DNA from: Phycisphaeraceae bacterium
Lineage (GTDB): Bacteria; Planctomycetota; Phycisphaerae; Phycisphaerales; Phycisphaeraceae
NCBI GenBank assembly: GCA_003552605.1
Contig: PUNN01000228.1
Span: 1-8,850 of the forward strand
Direction: 5' to 3'
DNA length: 8,850 bases
Shown here: positions 1-6,373 of the stretch, piece by piece
Position numbering within the stretch: the stretch's first letter is position 1
How the letters are laid out: every line of letters begins with the position of its first letter
Notes under the pieces: model-generated
Seen by the model: the letters and a program-made list of their open reading frames with translations, nothing else
What the model was told of the DNA's origin: nothing
Database searches by the model: none
Made by a program: the position numbers and the translations under genes

Positions 1-205
1 AGGGCCGGGAGCAGGCAGAGGCATCACATGAGCAGTGAAGCCGGTGCCGGCTTCGGCGCGGCGGGTGTGTGCTCGCCCCCGGAAGGGGGGCAGGTTGATG
101 GAAGTCCCGCGCACCTGCGTTTTCATTGCCGGGACTGCTGCGATGCGGTATGTGTGAGAGCCCATCCCATGCATTGCCACCAGGCCGGCCGCGGCAATGG
201 ATCTG
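1..205. other. Non-coding region with three GC-rich hairpins
   Basis: No convincing gene lies here. A 64-codon frame at 28-222 on the plus strand has low-complexity composition, no recognisable domain and no ribosome binding site, and it runs into the end of the minus-strand gene. Three inverted repeats follow each other. The first is GAAGCCGG-TG-CCGGCTTC at 37-54. The second is GCCCCC/GGGGGC at 75-80 and 86-91. The third is AGTCCCG/CGGGACT at 103-109 and 130-136. They lie just past the stop codon of the minus-strand glycoside hydrolase, so one or more may end that transcript. None has a U-tract, so a classical intrinsic terminator is not shown. The second hairpin contains the decamer GCCCCCGGAA, which recurs in the other intergenic regions. 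Confidence 0.5.
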
Positions 206-1249
206 TCAGTGGCGGGGGTTGATCTGTTTGAGCAGTGAAAAGAAGCCGCGCTTGCGCTCGGAGCTGATGCCCCAGTTGACCGGCACGCTCTGGTAGCCCT
301 CATCGAAGCCTTCACCCGGCATGCGCCAGTCGAAGTAGCCCCAGCCGGCGCCGCGGCCAAGCGCGGCGAGCATGTTGTTGTCCGGCTTGTCGAAGTCGAA
401 GTGATCGTCCTCGTTGAACACGATCGGCTGACCGGTATAAGCCGCATCCGCCCGCGTCTGATCGACCATCTCCCGGATGCGCTCGGGCTGCTCGACGCCG
501 TTGCCGTGCAGCAGGAGGAAGTCGCTTGCGTTGATGATGTTGTCGGTCAACAGCTTCCCGCCGCAGAAGCTGTTGCTTACCAGCAGCCGGCCGGCGGGGC
601 TGTCCACGCGGCCATTGCTCTGCTGTGATACCTGATGCATCAGTTCATGACCGCGGGCGGGGCGGATGATCTCGTGGGTATACTTGCGGTTGTCGATCTC
701 GTTGCCGATCTCGATGATCACGTGCCGGTCACCGCGCTCGATCAGCCACTCGGTGGCGTTGTGAGCCGCGCGCCGGACGGCATCCTCATCCTCGAGCCGG
801 TGGTCCTGCCCGAAGTAGAAGTAGCCGAGGATGACGACCATGCCCAGTTCATCAGCGCGGTCGAGGATGCGGCCGAGCCGTTTGCAGTAGTCCGGCCGCA
901 GCTCGCCGCGGGCATCGAAGCTCGAGTTGTGCCACGGCTGCTGCTTGCTGTAGCCGCGCGGGCTGCCGCCCTGGAAGTTGATGGTGAACGCATCGAGGCC
1001 GTGTTCCCACCAGGTGGGCATCGCCTCGATGAACTCCCGCGTGTTGCGCTCGGGGTCCCACGGCCCATCGGGGTAATCCCAGTTGCTTCGCGTCTCGGGA
1101 TTGAGGTCATCAAAGATGCCCTGCACCATCCGCGAGTTAAGCAGCAGGCCCTCGATCGAGCGGCCCGCAGCCGTACAGCCGAGGCAGGTGACGTTCCCGT
1201 TGATGTAGAAGCGGTCTTCCTCGATGTGGACAATGGTTTTCGAGGCCAT
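206..1249 (-). CDS. Putative cytosolic glycoside hydrolase, clan GH-A-like TIM barrel (347 aa)
   Basis: The protein reads as a single TIM-barrel glycoside hydrolase related to clan GH-A (GH5-like). Residues 178-186 (VIIEIGNEI) match the strand-4 Asn-Glu motif, with E184 the likely acid/base. Residues 276-283 (IVFNEDDH) place E280 as the likely nucleophile on strand 7. Aromatic and Asn/Gln-rich segments such as NFQGGSPRGYS (91-101) and GYFYFGQDH (142-150) suit a sugar-binding cleft. I chose the ATG at 1249 because AAGGA (1256-1260, complement) sits 6 nt upstream. The frame is open up to a GTG at 1339 that touches the cdsA stop, but that extension is Arg-rich and has no ribosome binding site. 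With this start there is no signal peptide, so the enzyme would act in the cytoplasm. It lies 90 bases downstream of cdsA on the same strand and may be co-transcribed. The substrate and exact family cannot be named. Confidence 0.75.
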   Translation of the reverse strand: MASKTIVHIEEDRFYINGNVTCLGCTAAGRSIEGLLLNSRMVQGIFDDLNPETRSNWDYPDGPWDPERNTREFIEAMPTWWEHGLDAFTINFQGGSPRGYSKQQPWHNSSFDARGELRPDYCKRLGRILDRADELGMVVILGYFYFGQDHRLEDEDAVRRAAHNATEWLIERGDRHVIIEIGNEIDNRKYTHEIIRPARGHELMHQVSQQSNGRVDSPAGRLLVSNSFCGGKLLTDNIINASDFLLLHGNGVEQPERIREMVDQTRADAAYTGQPIVFNEDDHFDFDKPDNNMLAALGRGAGWGYFDWRMPGEGFDEGYQSVPVNWGISSERKRGFFSLLKQINPRH

Positions 1250-1339
1250 GGGTGGTCCTTGTGGCATGAAGTTGAAAAGAAGCCGGATGCAGGTTTCCCC
1301 CCCGCGTCGAAACCATGTTACAGCAGCACGGGCGGTCAC

Positions 1340-2305
1340 TCATCCACTCGCGGTTTGCGCCGCGAGCACGAGCATCCAGTAGGCGATCGGGGCGACAACG
1401 ATCGGTGAGTCGATCACATCGAGCAGGCCGCCGAAGCCGGGGATGCTGCGGCCCGAGTCCTTGATGCCGGCATCGCGTTTGAACAGTGAGGCGGTCAGAT
1501 CCCCGAGTTGCCCCACCGCGCCGAGGATGACACCGGCAAGCATCGATGCGAGCACCGGGTAGCGGTGGTCGTGGTAGGTCCGCTCGCCCGTGTCGGGGTC
1601 AGTCAGGTAGATGCCGGCGATCTCGAAGGTGTTGTTCAGCCACACGAGCAGACCGGCCACGACGCCGGCCGTGACCAGCCCGCCGAGCAGGCCCTCCCAT
1701 GTCTTGCCCGGGCTGAGCCAGGGGATGAGGCGGTGGCGACCGATAGCGCGGCCGGTGAAGAAGGCGCCGATGTCGCAGCTCTTGACCGTGAGGATCACCC
1801 CGAGCACGATCCACGCGCTGTGGTAGCGGCGGATGCCGATCAGCAGGCCGGGCAGCACACCGAGGTAGAGAAACGCCAGCATCGTCGCCGCGGCGACGAT
1901 CACCGCACCTTCCGTCCGTGCATGGGCCCAACTGTAGCGCAGCAGTGCCAGCATGAAGATGGCGAACATCACCGTGGCCATGATGGCGATGGCATAGCGG
2001 GCGGGGGTGTCCTGCGGCGTGCCGTACATGATCAGCAGCCCGCTCACCCCGCTGACCGCCACCAGCGACCAACTGACGCCGATGCCCTTGGCATGGAATA
2101 TCTCGCAAAGCTCCCGCGCCACCAGGATGATGACGGCGAGAAACAGCCCGAGCATCAGCAGCCCCGCCGGCAGGAAGTCGCGGCCGAACCACGCCGCGAG
2201 CACCGTCCCCTCGAGCGACAGCTCATCCAGCCGGTCATCGAGATAGAACAGCCCCAGCAGCAGGGCGATCATGAGCGAGCCGAACAGGAGCCGGTGGGCG
2301 AGCAT
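1340..2305 (-). CDS. cdsA: Phosphatidate cytidylyltransferase (CDP-diglyceride synthase)
   Basis: This is an integral membrane enzyme that joins CTP and phosphatidate to give CDP-diacylglycerol, the precursor of the acidic phospholipids. The 321-residue length is slightly above that of typical family members. Several hydrophobic segments are visible, at roughly 5-22, 47-64, 82-95, 104-122, 134-153, 206-223, 254-270 and 300-317. The family motif KSCDIGAFFTGRAIGRH (175-191) is followed by SPGKTWEG (198-205). The C-terminal signature runs from S273 through K276-R277 and K282-D283 to PGFGGLLDVIDS (289-300). The classical signature has PGHGG and DRID, so His is replaced by Phe and Arg by Val; the metal-binding Asp residues remain. 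The ATG at 2305 has only a weak GATGGGG-like ribosome binding site. The usual neighbours uppS and dxr are absent on this side. The glycoside hydrolase follows on the same strand. Confidence 0.93.
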   Translation of the reverse strand: MLAHRLLFGSLMIALLLGLFYLDDRLDELSLEGTVLAAWFGRDFLPAGLLMLGLFLAVIILVARELCEIFHAKGIGVSWSLVAVSGVSGLLIMYGTPQDTPARYAIAIMATVMFAIFMLALLRYSWAHARTEGAVIVAAATMLAFLYLGVLPGLLIGIRRYHSAWIVLGVILTVKSCDIGAFFTGRAIGRHRLIPWLSPGKTWEGLLGGLVTAGVVAGLLVWLNNTFEIAGIYLTDPDTGERTYHDHRYPVLASMLAGVILGAVGQLGDLTASLFKRDAGIKDSGRSIPGFGGLLDVIDSPIVVAPIAYWMLVLAAQTASG

Positions 2306-2391
2306 GGCCCCATCTTACCGCACCGCATGGGCCAGTCGCGCCTCGCGGGCGATGCTGCTGAGGGCGAACGCATGTCACTGCCAGACCTGCT

Positions 2392-2478
2392 GCCCCCGGA
2401 AGTGCCCCCCGGAAGTGCCCCCGGAAGTGCCCCGCGGAAGCGCCCCCGGAATTGTTCCCCTGAAGCGCCCCTTCAAGC
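2392..2478. repeat. Degenerate 12/13-bp minisatellite with 25-bp higher-order period
   Basis: Seven consecutive units are readable, starting at 2392, 2404, 2417, 2429, 2442, 2454 and 2467. The first is GCCCCCGGAAGT. Lengths alternate 12, 13, 12, 13, 12, 13, 12, so the array is really three and a half copies of a 25-bp unit that is itself an ancient duplication. The first three units are almost identical and the last two are eroded (GTTCCCCTGAAGC, GCCCCTTCAAGC), so the array decays toward higher coordinates. It is about 90 bases upstream of the cdsA start. Whether it does anything is unknown. Confidence 0.85.
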
Positions 2479-2805
2479 GCACCCCGTGGCCAGGGTGGCC
2501 CGCCGGGCACCCGTCCACGCGCCCTGCAAGCCGGTGCATGCCATGGACAGCACTGTCGCCGGAGCACGACAGGTGGCTTGCAGTCATCTGACGCTGTGGC
2601 ATGGCCGCAGCCTCGCAGCCTCATCCCGGCAGCCCGCACGTTCTACACGCTGCAGGCCAGTGACCATTCCCGCCCGGCCGAGGCTACTTGGAGCATGGCG
2701 CCGAGTGACACGGGGATGTCCTGGGTGGACAGGACGGCGTGATTGTCACAGTCGCTATGCGAATCATTTTGCCTTGAAGCGACGCTGCGCAGTTGGAGCG
2801 CAGTA

Positions 2806-2870
2806 AGGTGCACACCTGCCTGTAGTTAACCTGCTACAATCGTGCGAGCGCGGACAATGCGACAGGAGGT
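2806..2870 (+). promoter_or_regulatory. Extended -10 promoter and ribosome binding site for the 784-aa gene
   Basis: TG-C-TACAAT at 2832-2840 fits an extended -10 element, giving a start of transcription near 2847 and a leader of about 30 bases. There is no recognisable -35 hexamer at the right distance. In its place is a perfect inverted repeat, AGGTG-CA-CACCT (2806-2817), and a second one, TGTAG/CTACA (2821-2825 and 2834-2838), overlaps the -10. Either could bind a regulator, but that is inference. AGGAGGT at 2864-2870 is a near-ideal ribosome binding site, 8 bases before the ATG at 2879. Confidence 0.55.
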
Positions 2871-2878
2871 ATCTGCTG

Positions 2879-5233
2879 ATGGATAAGTGGCTTGTAATCA
2901 TCGCCCTTTTGATGATGGCGCCGGCAGCCATCGCAGCGCAAGTCGAGGCGCATCTTCCCGAAGCGATTGACAACGATGAATCAGCACTGCTCGAGGCGGC
3001 GCAGGCGGTCGAGGCGGTGGAGCTCGATGGGGGATATCGACAGTATGACCTGGTCGTGGCACGCGTGTCGATGTGGGAGGGAGAGCGGAACCTGACGGTG
3101 CGGCTGTTTCTGCCGCCGGCGGAGCATGATGAGCCTTATCCGCTCGTGGGCTACGTTCATGGCGGCCACTTCATCAGCGGTTCACCTGAAGTGAACCTTC
3201 TCTCGCAGCGAAGGGATATCACCGCGGCCAAGCGTGCATTGCTCGATGAGGGGGTTGCGGTGGCTTCGCTGGGTTACCGCCTTGCACGCGAAGCCGGCTG
3301 GCCGGCACCGATCAGTGACACGTTGTGCGGGCTGCGCTTCCTGGTCATGCACGGGGCGGAGTGGGGCGTTGATGCAGGGCGCATCGGGATCAGCGGTCAC
3401 AGTGCCGGCGCCCGCATCGCCGGATTGCTCGGGATGGTCCCGCAGGATGCATTCCACGTCCAGCAATTGCCATGGCAGGAGGTGGAGGTGAACATCGCGG
3501 CTGTATGGCTGTGGGCGGGGGCGGTGTGGGATTGGCCGCAGGTCGACCGGTGGACCGAATATGGCAAGCCCCGCAATTACAGCGTGCCGCGGCTGCTGTT
3601 CGGTGAGCACCCGTCGCAGGATGACACGACGCGTCACCGCCTGCGACTTCGGTACAACCTGCCCCATCTTTCCCGGGCCATGCCGCCGCTGTACATGTTG
3701 CGGGGTGAGCGGGACTATGGTGGGGACCACACCGATGCCGAGCGCGTGGTCGAGGTGTGGGAGGCGCTCGGGCTTGAAGTCCACTTGTCCATCGTCCCGG
3801 GCGGTCACAGTGCCGCCGGCCCGACGGAGCCGGTGGTGGCGTTCTTCAAGGAGCATCTGACCGGCCCGGCGCCCGAGTCCGCTGCGCCCGAGCGCCTCGA
3901 GACGGCCAGGCGCCTGCTGTCGGTCGATGAGCCCGCCGCAGCGCTCGAGGTGCTCAATGCCCGCCACACCCGCGGCGGCGGGCGCGAGCTGCCCGCTGGT
4001 GAGTGGCTGATCCTCCACGATGACACCGTGCTGTGGCTGGCGGATGTGTCCGGCTGGCCGGATGAGGACAGAGAGGTGGCACGCGAGGCACATCGGATGC
4101 TCGCCGCGCAGCAGGCCGAGGCGGCGGAGCGGCTGCTCGAGCGCCGTGAGTGGTTCCGTGCCCGGGAAGCAGCCGAGGGGGTGCTGGCCCTCGCTCGTGC
4201 GGATGAAGCGATGCGTACCCTGGCCGAGCAGGCGCAGGAGGCCGCTGAACGCGAGGCCGCGCTGTTCCGCACCCTGGCTGAAGCCAATGCCCTTTGCCAT
4301 GATGGCCGCCGCGAGGCTGCGGTGGCGGCGCTAACCGAATCGGGCGACGACCGGCTTCGCCACGCCGCGGACCGCATTGACCGCGAGGCCGAGTTCGACA
4401 CGCCCCGATGGGCCGCGGCGGCGGGGGTTGACGTTTATGGCCGGTGGGCGGACCTGGCGCTGAACGATGATGTGACCATGCGTTTTCGCTGGGTGGAACC
4501 GGGCGAATGGGACCTGCCTGAGCATCTGCGCTTCCGCAACCGTGCCGATGAGCCGTGGGTCGACCGCATCGAGGTAGGGCAAGGCTTCTGGCTTGCAGAC
4601 ACGCCGACCACCGTCGCGCAGTGGCGGGCGCTGAGTGGCGATCACCCATCATCTGCGCCTGAGGGCGGGGCCGATGCGGCCAAAGACGGTGAGGGGCAGG
4701 AGCCCAAGGCGGGGGTGGACTACCTGGCCATCGTGGACTGGCTCGAGGAATTGTCCGAGCAGCCCCCCGGCACGCGCCCGCGCCTGCCGACGGAACAGCA
4801 GTGGCTGCACGCGGCGACGCTGGGCGGGCGCGATGACGTTCGTGCGGGGCTTGATCTGCATGCGGTGCATGCCCTGCATGGGGCCGCCGGTGTCGGTGGG
4901 GACGCCTCGAACCGCCGCGGGCCCGGCCCGAGGGCGGTCGATGATGTGCTGCCTGACCTCGGCGGGTTCTACGGGCTGATTGGCGGCGTGCATGAGTGGA
5001 CGGCCTCACCCGGCCGCCATGTCGCCCGATTCACTGATGACACCGGCCGCTTCCGCGTTCTGGCCTACCCGATTGCACGTGGCGGGGCGTGGTCGAGCAT
5101 GCCGCACAGCCTCGGTCTCGATACCCGCGAGCAACACCGCCACGGCAACCGTCAGCCGGACCTCGGCTTCCGTGTGGCCCTTGCCGGGGAGGGCGAAGAC
5201 GAGGATGACTGGCTCTCAGAGGTCGAGCAGTAG
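2879..5233 (+). CDS. Exported alpha/beta-hydrolase fused to a SUMF1/FGE-like domain (784 aa)
   Basis: The N-terminus (MDKWLVIIALLMMAPAAIAA) is a signal peptide with likely cleavage after A19 or A20. Residues about 45-330 form an alpha/beta-hydrolase of the esterase/lipase (HGG) type. They show an oxyanion-hole HGGHF starting at H94, nucleophile elbow GHSAG with S175, a candidate acid at D279 or D283 (RGERDYGGDH), and H310 in GGHSAAG. Residues about 335-515 are charged, Ala/Glu-rich and helical, TPR-like or coiled-coil, with no firm repeat consensus. Residues about 534-770 match the SUMF1/FGE-sulfatase fold: RFRWVEPGEW, RLPTEQQW (635), GFYGLIGGVHEW (696-707), RGGAWSS (734-740) and GFRVAL (763-768). 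The two active-site cysteines of true formylglycine-generating enzyme are missing, so this domain is probably a binding or structural C-type-lectin-like module. The start is fixed by a strong AGGAGGT. The gene is a lone transcription unit. Substrate unknown; an ester of a polysaccharide or peptide is plausible. Confidence 0.85.
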   Translation: MDKWLVIIALLMMAPAAIAAQVEAHLPEAIDNDESALLEAAQAVEAVELDGGYRQYDLVVARVSMWEGERNLTVRLFLPPAEHDEPYPLVGYVHGGHFISGSPEVNLLSQRRDITAAKRALLDEGVAVASLGYRLAREAGWPAPISDTLCGLRFLVMHGAEWGVDAGRIGISGHSAGARIAGLLGMVPQDAFHVQQLPWQEVEVNIAAVWLWAGAVWDWPQVDRWTEYGKPRNYSVPRLLFGEHPSQDDTTRHRLRLRYNLPHLSRAMPPLYMLRGERDYGGDHTDAERVVEVWEALGLEVHLSIVPGGHSAAGPTEPVVAFFKEHLTGPAPESAAPERLETARRLLSVDEPAAALEVLNARHTRGGGRELPAGEWLILHDDTVLWLADVSGWPDEDREVAREAHRMLAAQQAEAAERLLERREWFRAREAAEGVLALARADEAMRTLAEQAQEAAEREAALFRTLAEANALCHDGRREAAVAALTESGDDRLRHAADRIDREAEFDTPRWAAAAGVDVYGRWADLALNDDVTMRFRWVEPGEWDLPEHLRFRNRADEPWVDRIEVGQGFWLADTPTTVAQWRALSGDHPSSAPEGGADAAKDGEGQEPKAGVDYLAIVDWLEELSEQPPGTRPRLPTEQQWLHAATLGGRDDVRAGLDLHAVHALHGAAGVGGDASNRRGPGPRAVDDVLPDLGGFYGLIGGVHEWTASPGRHVARFTDDTGRFRVLAYPIARGGAWSSMPHSLGLDTREQHRHGNRQPDLGFRVALAGEGEDEDDWLSEVEQ

Positions 5234-5285
5234 CCACACGGTGCCCTGTACCCGGGCCTGGTGGCCTGGCCCGCCGCGCTGTGTG

Positions 5286-5516
5286 CCGGGGGCATGACAG
5301 GCGCCGCAGGGTTCCTTTGTAGCCAGAGAAGGTTGGCTGGCTGCGTCAGCGGCTTCCGGGGGTGTCCGCAGCCGATGGCCATGCGGTCCCGAGGGTTCCG
5401 GGCGCCCCGAGCGCCTCGCGGCTTCGCATGGCCATCGGGCTGCCCCCGGAAATGAGACAGCCCGCTGACACAGCCAGCCCCGGGGTTGCCCGCCGCGGCG
5501 CGTGTCATGCGTCCGG
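5286..5516. repeat. About 230-bp imperfect inverted repeat (MITE-like or structured RNA)
   Basis: Four nested arms pair in order. CCGG 5286-5289 pairs with 5513-5516. The 16-mer at 5292-5307 pairs with 5495-5510 (15 of 16). GGCTGGCTGCGTCAGCGG at 5335-5352 pairs with 5462-5479 (17 of 18). TTCCGGGGG at 5354-5362 pairs with 5443-5451 (9 of 9), and CGATGGCCATGCG at 5373-5385 pairs with 5425-5437 (13 of 13). The arms are separated by short unequal bulges, and a GC-rich apex of about 39 bases closes the structure. It starts about 50 bases after the stop of the 784-aa gene. It could be a miniature inverted-repeat element, a long transcript-ending hairpin, or a structured RNA. No coding frame explains the symmetry. 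Confidence 0.8.
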
Positions 5517-5559
5517 TTCAGCCATGGCATGACCGGCACGAATCTGCCCCTCACCCCGG

Positions 5560-5580
5560 CCCTCTCCCCAAGGGAGAGGG
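5560..5580. repeat. Short perfect palindrome CCCTCTCCC/GGGAGAGGG
   Basis: CCCTCTCCC (5560-5568) and GGGAGAGGG (5572-5580) are perfect complements around a 3-base loop. They are preceded by CCCCTCACCCCGGC, and together these resemble a short intergenic palindrome I recall from many GC-rich bacterial genomes. It is followed by AT-rich AGATAAATA. It could serve as a transcription barrier between the upstream gene and the next operon, or be a REP-type repeat. Confidence 0.6.
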
Positions 5581-5614
5581 AGATAAATACCCGCAGCGTG
5601 TGTTATGCGCCCCT

Positions 5615-5627
5615 GTGCCGACGGCAC
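5615..5627. promoter_or_regulatory. 13-bp palindrome, candidate operator
   Basis: GTGCCG-A-CGGCAC is a perfect palindrome with 6-base arms around one central base. It ends 10 bases before the -35 box at 5638. The position suits an activator or repressor site, but only one copy is visible and no cognate regulator is known, so it may be chance in GC-rich DNA. Confidence 0.35.
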
Positions 5628-5637
5628 GATTTGCGGC

Positions 5638-5666
5638 TTGACTCGCCTGGGGCGGATGGCTAACAT
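5638..5666 (+). promoter_or_regulatory. Sigma-70-type promoter for the sigma-like gene operon
   Basis: TTGACT (5638-5643) and TAACAT (5661-5666) are separated by exactly 17 bases. The -35 matches five of six consensus bases and the -10 four of six. Transcription would start near 5673, about 45 bases before the ATG at 5719. It is the only convincing promoter upstream of the five tightly packed genes that follow, so it probably drives them all. Confidence 0.6.
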
Positions 5667-5718
5667 TTCACGAACTCCGCGGCGCCGGGCGCTCGCCGCT
5701 GTGAGGAGGTGTGCGCCC

Positions 5719-6369
5719 ATGGTGCGTTCGAAGCGCTCTGAGCAGGCTGAGCCGGCCGCGGCTGTCGAGCCGGACCGACCGCCTGCGGTCTCGACCCATT
5801 CGCCCGGTGGCCTCTGTCGCGAGCAGCAGGAGCATCTCTGTGCCGACTATCTCGATTTTGCCATCCGCTTTCTCCGAAAGCGCTTCGGCGATGAAGGTGA
5901 AGAGGTGGCGGGTGAGGCCCTGTGGCGAGCGGTGCAGGAATACGATGGCCGCATCCCCTTCAAGGCGTTTCTCAAGCAGCGATTGACCTGGTCCGGTCAC
6001 AACGCGATTCGCGCCGAGTGCGGCCGCGAGGGCTCGGCCCGGGCCGAGGCGCGGCGAAAGACGATCAGTCTCAACGCCATGGCAGGAGAAAGTGACGGTT
6101 CATCGGCAGATGGCCGGCGAACTGCCGTGCCCGAGCCGGCGGCGCCGCCGGGTGAGGGACAGGCCGTGGAGCCGTGTGATGACCGTGACCGCCGCATGAT
6201 CGAAGTACTCCGCACGATTCAGAACCTGCCGTCACCGGGTCGGCAGGTGGTTTTGTGCCGCTTTTTGGGGAGCATGAACCTTGAGCAGATCAGCCACATC
6301 CTCGGACACCGCCGTCGCCGACTCGCCGCCGCGCTTGCTGAGGTTCGACAATCTGTACCGCTTCACTGA
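5719..6369 (+). CDS. Small sigma-70-family (ECF-like) factor, phage-type regulator (216 aa)
   Basis: Two sigma-factor domains are visible. Residues about 38-100 resemble region 2: YLDFAIRFLRKRFGD, then EEVAGEALWRAVQEYDGRIP and FKAFLKQRLTWSGHNAIRAE. This is the pattern of a core-binding and -10-reading helix pair. After a Pro/Ser/Gly-rich linker (about 115-152), residues about 158-213 resemble region 4, with LPSPGRQVVLCRFLGSMNLEQISHILGH giving the helix-turn-helix that reads -35. Regions 1.1 and 3 are absent, as in ECF factors. I chose the ATG at 5719 because AGGAGGT (5704-5710) is 8 bases upstream; the in-frame extension to 5605 has no such site and would include promoter sequence. The gene opens an operon that ends in terminase-like genes, so it may switch on late phage genes in the way ArpU/RinA proteins do. 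That role is inference, and a chromosomal ECF factor remains possible. Confidence 0.72.
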   Translation: MVRSKRSEQAEPAAAVEPDRPPAVSTHSPGGLCREQQEHLCADYLDFAIRFLRKRFGDEGEEVAGEALWRAVQEYDGRIPFKAFLKQRLTWSGHNAIRAECGREGSARAEARRKTISLNAMAGESDGSSADGRRTAVPEPAAPPGEGQAVEPCDDRDRRMIEVLRTIQNLPSPGRQVVLCRFLGSMNLEQISHILGHRRRRLAAALAEVRQSVPLH

Positions 6370-6373
6370 TGCG

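Larger units (their letters stand above)
2306..2878. other. Non-coding gap between divergent genes
   Basis: No gene is supported here. The frames that cross it encode Pro/Arg/Gly-rich products of a kind expected from GC-rich spacer, and they overlap cdsA in the wrong frame. The gap holds a degenerate tandem repeat (2392-2478), followed by about 300 bases where I see no clear structure, and then a promoter and strong ribosome binding site for the 784-residue protein. The cdsA promoter must also lie here, reading leftward, but I could not pick out a convincing -10/-35 pair for it. Confidence 0.6.
5234..5718. other. Structured non-coding region upstream of the phage-like operon
   Basis: I see no gene in this 485-base stretch. 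Short frames on both strands cross it, but they have no ribosome binding site or domain and are built from inverted-repeat sequence. It holds a roughly 230-bp inverted repeat (5286-5516), a short perfect palindrome (5560-5580), a 13-bp palindrome (5615-5627), and a -35/-10 pair (5638-5666) reading into the sigma-like gene. It separates the exported hydrolase from the phage-like operon and is where a prophage or island boundary would fall, but no tRNA or direct-repeat att site was found. Confidence 0.6.

Noticed and set aside
29..239. Direct repeat TGAGCAGTGAA at 29-39 and 229-239, exactly 200 bases apart
   Set aside because: Only 11 bases long, with one copy inside the glycoside hydrolase coding end; most likely chance, not an att site or target duplication.
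635..1408. Long plus-strand frame (257 codons) opposite the glycoside hydrolase
   Set aside because: It is the antisense shadow of a gene with clear catalytic motifs; its product has no recognisable domain and there is no ribosome binding site.
2392..2478. CRISPR-like array
   Set aside because: The units abut without spacers and are only 12-13 bases long, and no cas genes are present.
1508..2806. 432-codon plus-strand frame crossing cdsA and the divergent gap
   Set aside because: It lies antisense to cdsA, is Pro/Arg/His/Gln-rich, reads through the minisatellite and resembles no protein family.
3182..5009. Long minus-strand frames (372 and 351 codons) opposite the 784-aa gene
   Set aside because: They are Arg/Pro/Gly/His-rich antisense frames common in GC-rich DNA; the plus strand has a signal peptide and two recognisable domains.
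2879..5233. Active formylglycine-generating enzyme
   Set aside because: The conserved cysteine pair near the GG-W motif is replaced by Ser and other residues, and there is no sulfatase beside it.
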